A stretch of DNA of 64,000 nt, from contig NZ_JAATJB010000002.1 of assembly GCF_011927635.1 (NCBI RefSeq), forward strand, positions 62,001 to 126,000, written 5' to 3'. Source of the stretch: Sphingomonas trueperi. Its GTDB lineage: Bacteria > Pseudomonadota > Alphaproteobacteria > Sphingomonadales > Sphingomonadaceae. Shown piece by piece: positions 10,095 to 20,359 of this stretch (position 1 is its first letter; the number at the start of each line of letters is the position of its first letter). The notes below the pieces were generated by a model that did not search any database, was not told the origin of the DNA, and saw only the letters and a program-made list of their open reading frames with translations. The position numbers were made by a program, and so were the translations under genes.

Positions 10095-10709
10095 TTAGCG
10101 CGAGTAGAACTCGACGACCAGGTTCGGTTCCATCTTCACCGGGTACGGCACTTCGTCGAGCGTCGGCACGCGGGTGAAGGTGACCTTCGCCGCGCCGTCC
10201 GGCGCGACATAGTCGGGGATGTCGCGCTCGGCGAGGCTCTGCGCTTCCATGACCAGCGCCATTTCCTGCGCCTTGCTGCTCAGGCTGATTTCCTGGCCCG
10301 GCTTGATGCGGCGCGAACCGATGTTGCACTTCTCGCCGTCGACGCGGACATGGCCGTGGTTGACCAGCTGGCGGGCCGCGAAGATCGTCGGCGCGAACTT
10401 GGCGCGGTAGACGATCATGTCGAGGCGCTGCTCGAGCAGGCCGATCAGGTTCTGACCGGTGTCGCCCTTCATGCGCGACGCGTCTTCGTACGAGCGCTTG
10501 AACTGCTTCTCGGTGATGTCGCCGTAATAGCCCTTGAGCTTCTGCTTGGCGCGCAGCTGGATGCCGAAGTCCGACATCTTGCCCTTGCGGCGCTGACCGT
10601 GCTGGCCCGGGCCGTATTCGCGCTTGTTCACCGGGGACTTCGGACGACCCCAGATGTTTTCGCCCATGCGGCGATCGAGCTTATGCTTGGCGCTGGAGCG
10701 CTTCGACAT
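10095..10709 (-). CDS. rpsD: 30S ribosomal protein S4
   Basis: S4 is a primary 16S rRNA-binding protein that nucleates assembly of the small subunit. The 204-aa product starts [20 protein letters not shown] and contains the S4 RNA-binding domain (about residues 92-155, [21 protein letters not shown] and [17 protein letters not shown]). Length and sequence match alphaproteobacterial S4. It is a single gene here, with its own terminator at 10041-10068, as is usual when rpsD lies outside the alpha operon. Confidence 0.98.
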   Translation of the reverse strand: MSKRSSAKHKLDRRMGENIWGRPKSPVNKREYGPGQHGQRRKGKMSDFGIQLRAKQKLKGYYGDITEKQFKRSYEDASRMKGDTGQNLIGLLEQRLDMIVYRAKFAPTIFAARQLVNHGHVRVDGEKCNIGSRRIKPGQEISLSSKAQEMALVMEAQSLAERDIPDYVAPDGAAKVTFTRVPTLDEVPYPVKMEPNLVVEFYSR

Positions 10710-10855
10710 GTCAATTCCTTACCAATTGCTGTGACGTTGACCCGGGCGGCACGCCGTCCTGATCGCAATCCCGGTTTCGCCTGCGCTCCTCCGTCGGGAA
10801 AAGCGCAGGGCCACCGCTTCACCGGGGGTGCGGGGCCAATTGCGAAGCGGCGCGC

Positions 10856-12007
10856 CTAGCGGGGTGGGGCGGGTGAGTCAAGCCCGAGCCATTCGGCGCG
10901 AACCTGCGGGTCGGGGTCGTGCGCTACCCGGGCACCGCTTTCTATCTGCCAGCGGGCCCGATCGAGCCGTTCCAGCGCCCACGCAGCCGCGCCGCGTACG
11001 ACCGGCGCGGGATCGTCGAGCAGCGCCAGCACCGGCGCAACCAACCGATCGCTGCCGCTGTTGCCGGCGGCGATCAGGCAGTTGCGCACCATCCGGTCAC
11101 GGCCGATGCGCTTGATCGGCGAGCCGGCGAAGACTGCGCGGAAGCTTGCGTCATCGAGCGCCAGCAGATCGGCGAGGTAGGGCACGGTCAGCTCGGCGCG
11201 GGGGTGGAAGGCGAGGTTCGCCTGGGCGGCGGCGGCGAACTTGTTCCACGGGCAGACCGCCAGGCAGTCGTCGCAGCCATAGATGCGGTTGCCGATGCCT
11301 TCGCGCAGTTCGCGCGGAATGGGCCCCTTGTTCTCGATCGTCAGGTAGGAGACGCAGCGGCGCGCGTCGATCCGATAGGGGGCGGGGAAGGCGCCCGTCG
11401 GGCAGGCGGTCTGGCAGGCGTCGCAGCTGCCGCAGCCGCCGCCGCTCGGGCCATCGGAGGCGAGGTCGAGCGTGGTGTAGATCGCGCCGAGGAACAGCCA
11501 GCTGCCATGGCTGCGGCTGACCAGATTGGTGTGCTTGCCCTGCCAGCCGAGCCCGGCGGCCTCGGACAGTGGCTTTTCCATCACCGGCGCGGTATCGACG
11601 AACACCTTCACGTCGGCGCCCGGCGCCTCGGCGACCAGCCAGCGCGCGAGCTCCTTCAGCCTGCGCTTGACCACGTCATGATAGTCGGCGCCTTGCGCAT
11701 AGACCGAGATGCGGCCGATCTCGCCCTCGGCCGCCAGCGCCAGCGGATCGTTGGCGGGAGCGTAGCTCATGCCCAGCGCGATCACCGATCGCACCTCGGG
11801 CCACAGGCCCCTCGGGCTGCCGCGCTGCTCGGCGCGTTCCTCCATCCACAGCATCTCGCCATGCGCGCCTTCGGCAAGCCACTGGCGAAGGCGCTCGGCG
11901 GTGCGCGGCGCGGCATCGGCATGCGCGACGCCGCACGCCGCAAAGCCGATCTCCGCCGCCTTCGCCTTCAGCCGTTCCTCGATGGACTTGTCTTGCCGCA
12001 CGCGCAC
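10856..12007 (-). CDS. queG: Epoxyqueuosine reductase
   Basis: QueG reduces epoxyqueuosine to queuosine in tRNA with a cobalamin cofactor and two [4Fe-4S] clusters. The 383-aa protein has the DUF1730-type N-terminal domain, the conserved [20 protein letters not shown] segment, two ferredoxin-like cysteine sets ([16 protein letters not shown] and [13 protein letters not shown]) and C-terminal HEAT-like repeats. The start is GTG at 12005-12007. It is divergent from the ABC transporter pair with only 36 bases between start codons. Confidence 0.95.
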   Translation of the reverse strand: MRVRQDKSIEERLKAKAAEIGFAACGVAHADAAPRTAERLRQWLAEGAHGEMLWMEERAEQRGSPRGLWPEVRSVIALGMSYAPANDPLALAAEGEIGRISVYAQGADYHDVVKRRLKELARWLVAEAPGADVKVFVDTAPVMEKPLSEAAGLGWQGKHTNLVSRSHGSWLFLGAIYTTLDLASDGPSGGGCGSCDACQTACPTGAFPAPYRIDARRCVSYLTIENKGPIPRELREGIGNRIYGCDDCLAVCPWNKFAAAAQANLAFHPRAELTVPYLADLLALDDASFRAVFAGSPIKRIGRDRMVRNCLIAAGNSGSDRLVAPVLALLDDPAPVVRGAAAWALERLDRARWQIESGARVAHDPDPQVRAEWLGLDSPAPPR

Positions 12008-12043
12008 CCGCTACCACGTTGCGATTGCTAGGGGGAGGCATCG

Positions 12044-12970
12044 TTGCAGCAACTCGCCGTCAGTGCCTCCGGGCTGGTCAAGCGCTTCGGAGACCGGCGC
12101 GCCGTCGACGGCGTCGGCATCGCGGTGCCCAAGGGGCTGATCTACGGCGTGCTCGGCCCCAACGGTGCGGGCAAGACCACCACGCTGCGCATGCTGCTCG
12201 GCATCATCGAGCCCGACGAGGGCGAACGGACATTGCTCGGCAGCCGCTTCCCACGCGATCGGAGCGACCAGGTCGGCTATCTGCCCGAGGAGCGCGGCCT
12301 CTATCCCAACATGAAGTGTCGCGAGGCGATCGCCTTCATGGGCGCGCTGCGCGGGCTGCCCTGGGCGACCGGCCGCAAGCGGGCAGGGGAACTGCTCGAA
12401 AGCGCGGGGCTCGGCCATGCCGCCGACGACAAGATCCGCAAGCTGTCCAAGGGCATGGCGCAGCTCGTCCAGCTGCTCGGCTCGGTGGTGCACGAACCCG
12501 AGCTGCTGGTGCTCGACGAACCCTTTTCGGGGCTCGATCCCGTGAACCAGGAGCGGCTGGAATTGCTGATTCGCGGCCAGCGCGATCGCGGCGCGACGAT
12601 CCTCTTCTCCACCCATGTCATGGCGCATGCCGAGCGGCTGTGCGAGCGGATCTCGGTGATCGCGGGCGGCAAGGTGCGGTTCGAAGGCACCGTCGACGAA
12701 GCGCGCGCGCTGCTGCCGCTGCGTGCCCGCTATACGCCGCACCACGATGCCGATGCGATCGGCGCGATGCTGCCGGACGACGCGGTGCGCGAGGGCGGCA
12801 GCTGGCGCTTCACCATGCCCGATGGCGGGATCGAGGCGCTGCTCGTCCGGCTGATCGATGCGGGGCACGGCATTTCCGGCCTGTCGATCGAGCGGCCGGG
12901 GCTGCACGATGCCTTTGTCCGGATCGTCGGTGCCGAGGCGCTGGCCGACCAGCCGGAGACGATCGCATGA
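12044..12970 (+). CDS. ABC-2 type transporter ATP-binding protein (NatA-like)
   Basis: This ATPase subunit of an exporter has 308 aa. Walker A is GPNGAGKT at residues 38-45, the signature motif reads LSKGM (a common ABC-2 variant of LSGGQ), and Walker B plus the D-loop read LLVLDEPFSGLDP. The C-terminal DUF4162-like extension is typical of the NatA/YhaQ group. Translation starts at TTG (12044-12046) behind a GGGGGAGG ribosome site. The stop overlaps the start of the permease (ATGA), so the pair is translationally coupled. The exported substrate is unknown. Confidence 0.9.
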   Translation: MQQLAVSASGLVKRFGDRRAVDGVGIAVPKGLIYGVLGPNGAGKTTTLRMLLGIIEPDEGERTLLGSRFPRDRSDQVGYLPEERGLYPNMKCREAIAFMGALRGLPWATGRKRAGELLESAGLGHAADDKIRKLSKGMAQLVQLLGSVVHEPELLVLDEPFSGLDPVNQERLELLIRGQRDRGATILFSTHVMAHAERLCERISVIAGGKVRFEGTVDEARALLPLRARYTPHHDADAIGAMLPDDAVREGGSWRFTMPDGGIEALLVRLIDAGHGISGLSIERPGLHDAFVRIVGAEALADQPETIA

Positions 12971-14175
12971 TGCCGCGCTTCCTCCGTCAGGCGCTGACCA
13001 TCGCGCGCCGCGACCTCACCGCGACGGTGATGACGCCGACCTTCCTGCTGTTCCTGCTGAGCCCGCTGCTGATGATCGGGTTCGGGATCATCGGCGGGCT
13101 GAGCGGGCAGGCGGCGGGCGCCGCCGGCGAGGCCCGGCAGGTACTCGTCGCAATCGTGCCTGTTGACCAGCACGAGGACCTGCGCGCCGCCGATCGCGAA
13201 CTGCGCAGCGTGTTCAGCCGCGATTCCGCGCGGCCCCGGCTGCAGCTGGAGGCGCCGCAGGGCGACGCGGCGCGGCAGGCGCGCGCGCTGTTCGACTCGG
13301 ATGCGATCGAGGCGGCGGCGGTTCTGTATGGCCCGCTCGATCATCCGATGGTGCTGCGCCGCGCCGGTGCCGAGGCGGAAGGACGCTATCTCGCCGCGCT
13401 CGCCACCCAGACGCTGCGGGCCGCGCATGCGCCGGACGTCCGCAGCACCGCGCGCTTCGAGATCATTGCCGTGCAGGCGCCGACCGTCAGCGGGCGCGGG
13501 CAGGCCGCCTATTTCTCCACCTTCGCGATCTTTCTCGTCACGCTGATGCTCTCGGGCCAGGCGGTGGGGGCGATGGCCGAGGAGCGGTCGAACAAGGTGA
13601 TCGAGATCCTTGCCGCGGCGGTGCCGTTGGAAAGCGTGTTCTTCGGCAAGCTGCTCGGCGCCTTCGGGTCGGCGCTGCTGTTCGTTGCCTTCTGGGGCAC
13701 GCTGATCGCCAATCTGCCCAAGCTGCTGCCTGCGGGCATGGGGAGCGGGCTGTCCGATCTGAGCGTCGCGGTGGGGCCGATCTTCCCGCTGCTGCTGATC
13801 GGCTATTTCGTAATGGCCTATCTGCTGCAGAGCGCGGTGTTCCTCGGCATCGGCGCGCTCGCCTCCACCCAGCGCGAGATCCAGATGCTGTCGCTGCCGA
13901 TCACCATCTTCCAGTTCGCGATGTTCGGCATGGCCTCCTATGCGGCGGGCAATCCGGAAAGCTGGGTGGCGATGGCGGCGGAGATCATGCCGTTCAGCTC
14001 GCCCATGGCGATGGCCGCGCGCGCGGCGAATGCGCCCGAGCTCTGGCCCCACGCGCTCGCCTTTGCCTGGCAGGCGCTGTGGGTGGCGATCACGTTGACG
14101 ATCGCGGCGCGGCTTTTCCGGCGCGGGGTGCTCAAGTCCGGGAGCCCGAAGCGGGGAAAGAAGGCGGTGGCGTAG
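12967..14175 (+). CDS. ABC-2 type transporter permease (NatB-like)
   Basis: This membrane subunit, partner of the preceding ATPase, has 402 aa. One N-terminal helix (TFLLFLLSPLLMIGFGIIGG) is followed by an extracytoplasmic domain of about 150 residues and then five to six helices in the C-terminal half, with the family-typical segment AEERSNKVIEILAAAVPLESVFFGK. This topology matches the ABC2_membrane_3 family, exemplified by NatB sodium export. The ATG overlaps the upstream stop by four bases. A second ATG follows immediately. The substrate cannot be inferred. Confidence 0.9.
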   Translation: MMPRFLRQALTIARRDLTATVMTPTFLLFLLSPLLMIGFGIIGGLSGQAAGAAGEARQVLVAIVPVDQHEDLRAADRELRSVFSRDSARPRLQLEAPQGDAARQARALFDSDAIEAAAVLYGPLDHPMVLRRAGAEAEGRYLAALATQTLRAAHAPDVRSTARFEIIAVQAPTVSGRGQAAYFSTFAIFLVTLMLSGQAVGAMAEERSNKVIEILAAAVPLESVFFGKLLGAFGSALLFVAFWGTLIANLPKLLPAGMGSGLSDLSVAVGPIFPLLLIGYFVMAYLLQSAVFLGIGALASTQREIQMLSLPITIFQFAMFGMASYAAGNPESWVAMAAEIMPFSSPMAMAARAANAPELWPHALAFAWQALWVAITLTIAARLFRRGVLKSGSPKRGKKAVA

Positions 14176-14178
14176 GAT

Positions 14179-14346
14179 CCTCTCCCTTGAGGGAGAGGAT
14201 AGCGAAGCTTGGCGCGACAGCGCCTAGCGTAGCTTGGAGAGGGTGAGCGGCTGCGGAGCAGTCGCGCGAGGCAACGCCGCGCATTGCCCCTCTCCCTCCC
14301 ACCGCCTCCGGCGGCGGGCCCCTCCCTCTCCCCGGTGGGGAGAGGG
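14179..14346. repeat. Clamp-type intergenic repeat (long form)
   Basis: This element of about 168 bp starts with CCTCTCCCTTGAGGGAGAGG and ends with CCCTCTCCCCGGTGGGGAGA, each a self-complementary hairpin. The interior carries AGCTTGGCGC, GGTGAGCGGCTGCG and GCCTCCGGCGGCGGGCC. The same interior recurs in inverted orientation at 52236-52397. It separates the convergent ABC permease and lipoprotein genes, where it may also end transcription. Confidence 0.8.
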
Positions 14347-14355
14347 AAAGGAAGG

Positions 14356-14619
14356 TCAATGCGTCGCGTCGTCGATCGCGTTGCCGGTGCGGTCCACGCC
14401 GTTGGCGAGCGCATCGCCGGTGTCGTCCGCGCCCTCGCGGATCGCGCGACCGGCGGCATCGGCGCGGTTCTCGATCCGATCGCCCAGCCGGTCGGCCGCA
14501 TTGGCCAGCGAGTCGCCGGTACGGTCGAGCGAATTGTCGACGCGGTCCTCGGTGCTCGGCGAGCAGGCGGCGAGGCCGAGAGCGAGCGCGGGAAGCAGAA
14601 CGGACAAAGTCTTCGGCAT
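14356..14619 (-). CDS. Small putative lipoprotein
   Basis: This 87-aa protein has a lipoprotein signal (MPKTLSVLLPALALGLAAC, Cys19) and then a strongly amphipathic, Asp/Arg/Asn-rich helical tail with a near-repeating pattern (DRTGDSLANAADRLGDRIEN and later DRTGNAIDD). It probably sits in the outer or inner membrane facing the periplasm. An AGGAGA site precedes the ATG at 14617-14619. I know of no function. It may be a structural Lpp-like or stress-induced spacer lipoprotein, but that is inference. Confidence 0.7.
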   Translation of the reverse strand: MPKTLSVLLPALALGLAACSPSTEDRVDNSLDRTGDSLANAADRLGDRIENRADAAGRAIREGADDTGDALANGVDRTGNAIDDATH

Positions 14620-14671
14620 ATGGTCTCCTGGGTGTCTAGCCAGCGGGCGCACACGCGCGTAGAGGGCCGCC

Positions 14672-15124
14672 ATGTCACATCGCATCGCCCTCGCCTCGGA
14701 TCACGCCGCCTACGGAATGAAGGCAGAACTCGCCGATTGGTTGCGCGCAGCCGGTCATGACGTGCTCGATCTGGGCACCAACGGACCCGAGAGCGTCGAC
14801 TATCCCGACTATGGCTACCGCCTCGGCAAGGCGATCGAGACCGGCGAGGCGACCTTCGGCATCGCGCTGTGCGGATCGGGGATCGGCATCTCGATCGCGG
14901 TCAACCGCAACCCCGCCGCCCGCTGCGCGCTCGTCTCCGAGCCGCTCTCGGCCGGCCTTGCGCGCGAGCATAACGATGCCAATGTCATCGCCCTCGGCGC
15001 GCGGATGATCGGCATCGAGATGGCCAAGGCGTGCGTCACCCAGTTTCTTGAAACGGCTTTCCTCGGCGACCGGCACGTCCGTCGCGTGGAGAAGCTGAGC
15101 AACCCCGAAAGGAGCCCCGCATGA
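14672..15124 (+). CDS. rpiB: Ribose 5-phosphate isomerase B
   Basis: This enzyme interconverts ribose 5-phosphate and ribulose 5-phosphate in the non-oxidative pentose phosphate pathway. The 150-aa protein begins with the family motif [13 protein letters not shown], and has the catalytic Cys in [16 protein letters not shown] and the phosphate-site His in [18 protein letters not shown]. Its stop overlaps the glyA start (ATGA), so rpiB and glyA are coupled. Confidence 0.95.
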   Translation: MSHRIALASDHAAYGMKAELADWLRAAGHDVLDLGTNGPESVDYPDYGYRLGKAIETGEATFGIALCGSGIGISIAVNRNPAARCALVSEPLSAGLAREHNDANVIALGARMIGIEMAKACVTQFLETAFLGDRHVRRVEKLSNPERSPA

Positions 15125-16428
15125 GCACCAACCCCGTTACGGCAGGCCTTCAGCCGGATGGCTTCTTCACCAAAACCCTGAGCGAAGTCGATCCCGCGGT
15201 ATTCGCCGGCGTCGAGCACGAGCTCGCCCGCGAGCAGTATCAGATCGAGCTGATCGCCTCGGAGAACATCGTCTCCAAGGCGGTGCTCGAGGCGCAGGGC
15301 TCGGTGTTCACCAACAAATATGCCGAGGGCTATCCGGGCAAGCGCTATTACCAGGGCTGCCACCCGTCGGACGAGGTCGAGCAGCTGGCGATCGATCGCG
15401 CCAAGCAGCTGTTCAACTGCGACTTCGCCAACGTCCAGCCGCACTCCGGCGCGCAGGCCAATGGCGCGGTGATGCTCGCGCTGACCAAGCCGGGCGACAC
15501 CATCCTCGGCCTCAGCCTCGATGCCGGCGGCCACCTGACCCACGGCGCCCGCGCGGCGATGAGCGGCAAGTGGTTCAACGCGGTCCAGTACGGCGTCCGC
15601 CCCGACGACCATCTGATCGACTATGACCAGGTCGCCGCGCTTGCCCGCGAGCACAAGCCCAAGCTGATCATCACCGGCGGCTCGGCCTATCCGCGCCACA
15701 TCGATTTCGCCCGCTTCCGCGCGATCGCGGACGAAGTCGGCGCGATGTTCATGGTCGACATGGCGCACTTCGCCGGCCTGGTCGCCGGCGGCGTGCATCC
15801 AACGCCGTTCGGCCACGCCCATGTCGTCACCACCACCACGCACAAGACGCTGCGTGGTCCGCGCGGCGGCATGATCCTGACCAACGACGAGGCCATCGCC
15901 AAGAAGATCAACTCGGCGGTGTTCCCAGGGCTTCAGGGCGGCCCGCTGATGCACGTGATCGCCGCCAAGGCGGTCGCGTTCGGCGAGGCGCTGCGTCCCG
16001 AGTTCAAGAGCTATGCCGCGGCGGTGGTCGAGAACGCCAAGGTGCTGGCGGCGACGCTCAAGGAGCGCGGCGCGAACCTCGTCTCGGGCGGCACCGACAC
16101 GCATCTGGCGCTGGTCGACCTCACCCCGCTGGGCGTGACCGGCAAGGACGCCGACGAGGCGCTGGAGCGCGCCGCGATCACCTGCAACAAGAACGGCATC
16201 CCCAACGATCCGCTGCCGCCGATGAAGACCAGCGGCATCCGCGTCGGCTCGCCGGCGGGCACCACCCGCGGCTTCGGCCCGGCCGAGTTCCGCGAGATCG
16301 GCAACATGGTCGCCGACGTGCTCGAGGGCCTGCGCTCGAAGGGCGAGGCGGGCGACGCCGCGGTCGAGGCCGATGTGAAGGCCCGCGTGCGCGCGCTGTG
16401 CGAACGCTTCCCGATCTACGGCGGCTGA
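15121..16428 (+). CDS. glyA: Serine hydroxymethyltransferase
   Basis: This PLP enzyme interconverts serine and glycine with tetrahydrofolate and is the main source of one-carbon units. The 435-aa length is normal. The PLP lysine is Lys242 in [14 protein letters not shown]. The N-terminal [18 protein letters not shown] and the [14 protein letters not shown] segment are characteristic. It lies in the run rpiB-glyA-nrdR-trmJ, with a clamp-type repeat between glyA and nrdR. Confidence 0.98.
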   Translation: MSTNPVTAGLQPDGFFTKTLSEVDPAVFAGVEHELAREQYQIELIASENIVSKAVLEAQGSVFTNKYAEGYPGKRYYQGCHPSDEVEQLAIDRAKQLFNCDFANVQPHSGAQANGAVMLALTKPGDTILGLSLDAGGHLTHGARAAMSGKWFNAVQYGVRPDDHLIDYDQVAALAREHKPKLIITGGSAYPRHIDFARFRAIADEVGAMFMVDMAHFAGLVAGGVHPTPFGHAHVVTTTTHKTLRGPRGGMILTNDEAIAKKINSAVFPGLQGGPLMHVIAAKAVAFGEALRPEFKSYAAAVVENAKVLAATLKERGANLVSGGTDTHLALVDLTPLGVTGKDADEALERAAITCNKNGIPNDPLPPMKTSGIRVGSPAGTTRGFGPAEFREIGNMVADVLEGLRSKGEAGDAAVEADVKARVRALCERFPIYGG

Positions 16429-16437
16429 TGCAGCTTC

Positions 16438-16552
16438 TCCCTCTCCCCGCTTGCGGGGAGAGGGCCGGGGAGAGGGGCCTGAAAGGCCTTTCCCCACTGC
16501 CCCTCTCCCCCCGCCGCTTCGCGGCTCCTCCCTCTCCCCAATGGGGAGAGGG
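16438..16552. repeat. Clamp-type intergenic repeat between glyA and nrdR
   Basis: Two hairpins, CCCTCTCCCCGCTTGCGGGG and CCCTCTCCCCAATGGGGAGA, flank a middle with GGCCTGAAAGGCC and CGCCGCTTCGCGGC palindromes. It fills the gap between two same-strand genes and ends a few bases before the nrdR start, so it could affect readthrough. Confidence 0.75.
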
Positions 16553-16557
16553 CTGAT

Positions 16558-17019
16558 ATGCGCTGCCCCTTCTGTTCGAATGAAGCCAGCCAGGTAAAGG
16601 ATAGCCGCCCCACCGACGACGGGGCGGCGATCCGCAGGCGCCGGCAGTGCGAGGCGTGCGGTGCGCGCTTCACCACCTTCGAGCGTATCCAGCTGCGCGA
16701 CCTGACCGTCGTGAAGAGCGGAGACCGGCGCGAGCCGTTCGAGCGCGAGAAGCTGATGCGCTCGGTCTCCACCGCGTGCCGCAAGCGGCCGATCCAGCCC
16801 GCGCAGATCGAGCGGCTGGTCTCCGGCATCCAGCGCCAGCTGGAAACGACGGGCGAAAGCGAAATCCCCTCCCAGCGCATCGGCGAGCTGGTGATGGAGG
16901 CGCTCAAGGGCCTCGATTCGGTGGCCTATATCCGCTTCGCCAGCGTGTATAAGGATTTTCGCGAGGCGAAGGATTTCGAGGAATTCGCCGGTAACGTCAG
17001 CGAGGTCGGCAAAAGTTGA
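16558..17019 (+). CDS. nrdR: Transcriptional repressor NrdR
   Basis: NrdR is a zinc- and nucleotide-dependent repressor of ribonucleotide reductase genes. The 153-aa protein has the N-terminal zinc ribbon ([16 protein letters not shown] and [13 protein letters not shown]) followed by an ATP-cone domain (about residues 49-139; [10 protein letters not shown] and [14 protein letters not shown]). Its stop overlaps the TTG start of the next gene. Confidence 0.97.
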   Translation: MRCPFCSNEASQVKDSRPTDDGAAIRRRRQCEACGARFTTFERIQLRDLTVVKSGDRREPFEREKLMRSVSTACRKRPIQPAQIERLVSGIQRQLETTGESEIPSQRIGELVMEALKGLDSVAYIRFASVYKDFREAKDFEEFAGNVSEVGKS

Positions 17020-17738
17020 ATTCCCCCGTGATCGTGCTCGTCCGCCCGCAGCTGGGCGAGAATATCGGCAAGGCCGCGCGCGCCATGCTCAACTTCGGGC
17101 TGACCGAGATGCGGCTGGTGAGCCCGCGCGACGGCTGGCCGAATCCCTCGGCCGGTCCCGCGGCGAGCGGTGCCGATCTAGTGCTCGAAAAGGCGCAGGT
17201 GTTCGAGAGCGTCGCCGATGCGGTGGCGGACTGCACCCATGTCTATGCCACCACGGTGCGCAAGCGCGGCGTGACCAAGCCGGTGGTGACCCCCGAGGTC
17301 GCCGCGCGCGAGATCCATGGCGCAGCCACGCGCAGCGCGATCCTGTTCGGGCCGGAGCGTTCGGGGCTGGAGACCGACGATGTGGCGCTCGCGCGCACGA
17401 TCATCACCGTGCCGATCAACCCCGAGTTCGGTTCGCTCAACCTCGCCCAGGCGGTGATCCTGGTCGCCTATGAATGGTCGAAGCATGTCGGGCTGGAGAG
17501 CCCGCCCGCGGTCGATCTCGATCCCCCTGCGCCGCAGGAGGAGCTGGACGGGATGATCGGCCAGCTCGATGCGATGCTGGACGACTCGGGCTATTATTTC
17601 CCGCCGGACCGGGTGCCCTCGACCAAGCGCACGCTGCGCACGCTGCTCACCAAGCCGCGCTGGTCGAGCCAGGAACTGCGCACGCTGCGCGGCGTGCTGT
17701 CGGCGCTGGATGGCCGGAAGCGTCACCGGGCGGAGTAA
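17016..17738 (+). CDS. trmJ: tRNA/rRNA methyltransferase, TrmJ family (SpoU superfamily)
   Basis: This is a probable tRNA (cytidine/uridine-32-2'-O)-methyltransferase using SAM. The 240-aa protein shows the SPOUT motifs [13 protein letters not shown] (motif 1), [18 protein letters not shown] (motif 2) and [17 protein letters not shown] (motif 3), plus a C-terminal extension typical of TrmJ rather than TrmL. The TTG start at 17016 overlaps the nrdR stop (TTGA), implying translational coupling. The exact RNA target is inferred from family. Confidence 0.9.
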   Translation: MNSPVIVLVRPQLGENIGKAARAMLNFGLTEMRLVSPRDGWPNPSAGPAASGADLVLEKAQVFESVADAVADCTHVYATTVRKRGVTKPVVTPEVAAREIHGAATRSAILFGPERSGLETDDVALARTIITVPINPEFGSLNLAQAVILVAYEWSKHVGLESPPAVDLDPPAPQEELDGMIGQLDAMLDDSGYYFPPDRVPSTKRTLRTLLTKPRWSSQELRTLRGVLSALDGRKRHRAE

Positions 17739-17755
17739 CGGCCCAGCCCATAATC

Positions 17756-17849
17756 GTCATTCCGGCGAAAGCCGGAATCCATTGGGGTCCCCGGTGCGGC
17801 TTTTGCTTTGGCGTAGTGGCGAATGGATCCCGGCTTTCGCCGGGATGAC
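17756..17849. repeat. Palindromic dispersed repeat, copy 2 of 7
   Basis: This 94-bp element has arms GTCATTCCGGCGAAAGCCGG and CCCGGCTTTCGCCGGGATGA in inverted order. It lies between the convergent trmJ and DEAD-box helicase genes, and is followed by a short CTCCCC/GGGGAG hairpin at about 17871-17896. Confidence 0.85.
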
Positions 17850-17909
17850 AGCTTCAAGTAGAGCGAACAGCTCCCCCTCCGCGCCGGGAAGGGGAGCATA
17901 TTCCAAAGC

Positions 17910-19631
<1,722 letters not shown>

Positions 19632-19699
19632 TGAGACCCTAAAATTGGGGCTACGCGCGGCGCACCGCAAGCCCGATACAGTGTTGCAGGCGCGCCCCT

Positions 19700-19879
19700 C
19701 TAACCTCGCGCGCGATCGATCAGCCAGACGGCGAGCGTGAGGAGACACCCCACTGCCAGCCCGGCCAGCAATCCCACCGTCGCTTCTCCGCGTAGGGCCC
19801 CGGCCACTGCGCCGACGAGAATGCTCGCCGTCAACAGGAAGCCGCCGGCCATCGGCGTGCGCGAAGGGGTGGACTGCAT
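19700..19879 (-). CDS. Small two-helix membrane protein
   Basis: This 59-aa protein has two hydrophobic segments (GGFLLTASILVGAVAGAL and GLLAGLAVGCLLTLAVWLI) linked by a short polar turn, ending in the basic DRARG. The ATG at 19877-19879 has AAGGGG four bases upstream; an ATG at 19922-19924 is a possible longer start. It sits upstream of the helicase on the same strand. No family is recognised, but the pattern is clearly protein-like. Confidence 0.6.
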   Translation of the reverse strand: MQSTPSRTPMAGGFLLTASILVGAVAGALRGEATVGLLAGLAVGCLLTLAVWLIDRARG

Positions 19880-20023
19880 GGTGCCCCTTGCCACGAATCT
19901 GCGCGAAGCGCCAGCCTTAGCCATGGTTTCCCGATCGTTCACCAGCATCGTCCACCGGAGCGGAAGGGAAACCGGTGTATCAGGCCGGCACGGGCCGGGG
20001 GCTGCCCCAGTGTTGGAGTTGCA

Positions 20024-20236
20024 ATGGACGTCTACCCCTATCTGAGCGATCGCGACGAAGTGCACGACGCGGCCGATCTGATTCGGCGCTTCGGCCATGC
20101 CGCGTGCGGCGAAGCCGCCGCGCGCGCCGAGGCGAGCCGCGATCTCGGCAACGTCATCCACTTCTGCCGCTGGCGCCAGATCGAACGGCTGGTGGTGCTG
20201 CTGTCCGTGCCCAAGGTGCTGGGGACGGTCCACTGA
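20024..20236 (+). CDS. Small conserved-looking hypothetical protein
   Basis: This 70-aa, apparently cytosolic helical protein (MDVYPYLSDRDEVHDAADL ... FCRWRQIERLVVLL) has no signal peptide. The pattern of a DAADLIRRFG helix followed by AAARAEASRDLGN and a Trp/Arg helix resembles small helical proteins common in sphingomonads, but I cannot name a family with confidence. It stands alone between the minus-strand two-helix gene and the SLC13 permease. Confidence 0.55.
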   Translation: MDVYPYLSDRDEVHDAADLIRRFGHAACGEAAARAEASRDLGNVIHFCRWRQIERLVVLLSVPKVLGTVH

Positions 20237-20271
20237 GGCTGTGCTGAGCATCCGAAGGTAAAAAGCGTATC

Positions 20272-20289
20272 CCTCCCCCTGTGGGGAGG
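20272..20289. repeat. Short clamp-type hairpin
   Basis: CCTCCCCCTGTGGGGAGG forms a perfect short stem upstream of the SLC13 permease. It resembles an end of the clamp-type repeats found elsewhere in the window, without a second end here. Confidence 0.5.
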
Positions 20290-20359
20290 ATGTAGCGGGC
20301 TTCGGACCCAACCTCGCACCGCGGCGTTCCATCCTCGCACCCCCTTCCGCGAGGTACGC

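Noticed and set aside
12019..12966. Upstream extension of the ABC permease frame over the ATPase gene
   Set aside because: The frame is open but the ATPase in the other frame has all ABC motifs. The permease start at the ATGA overlap is standard.
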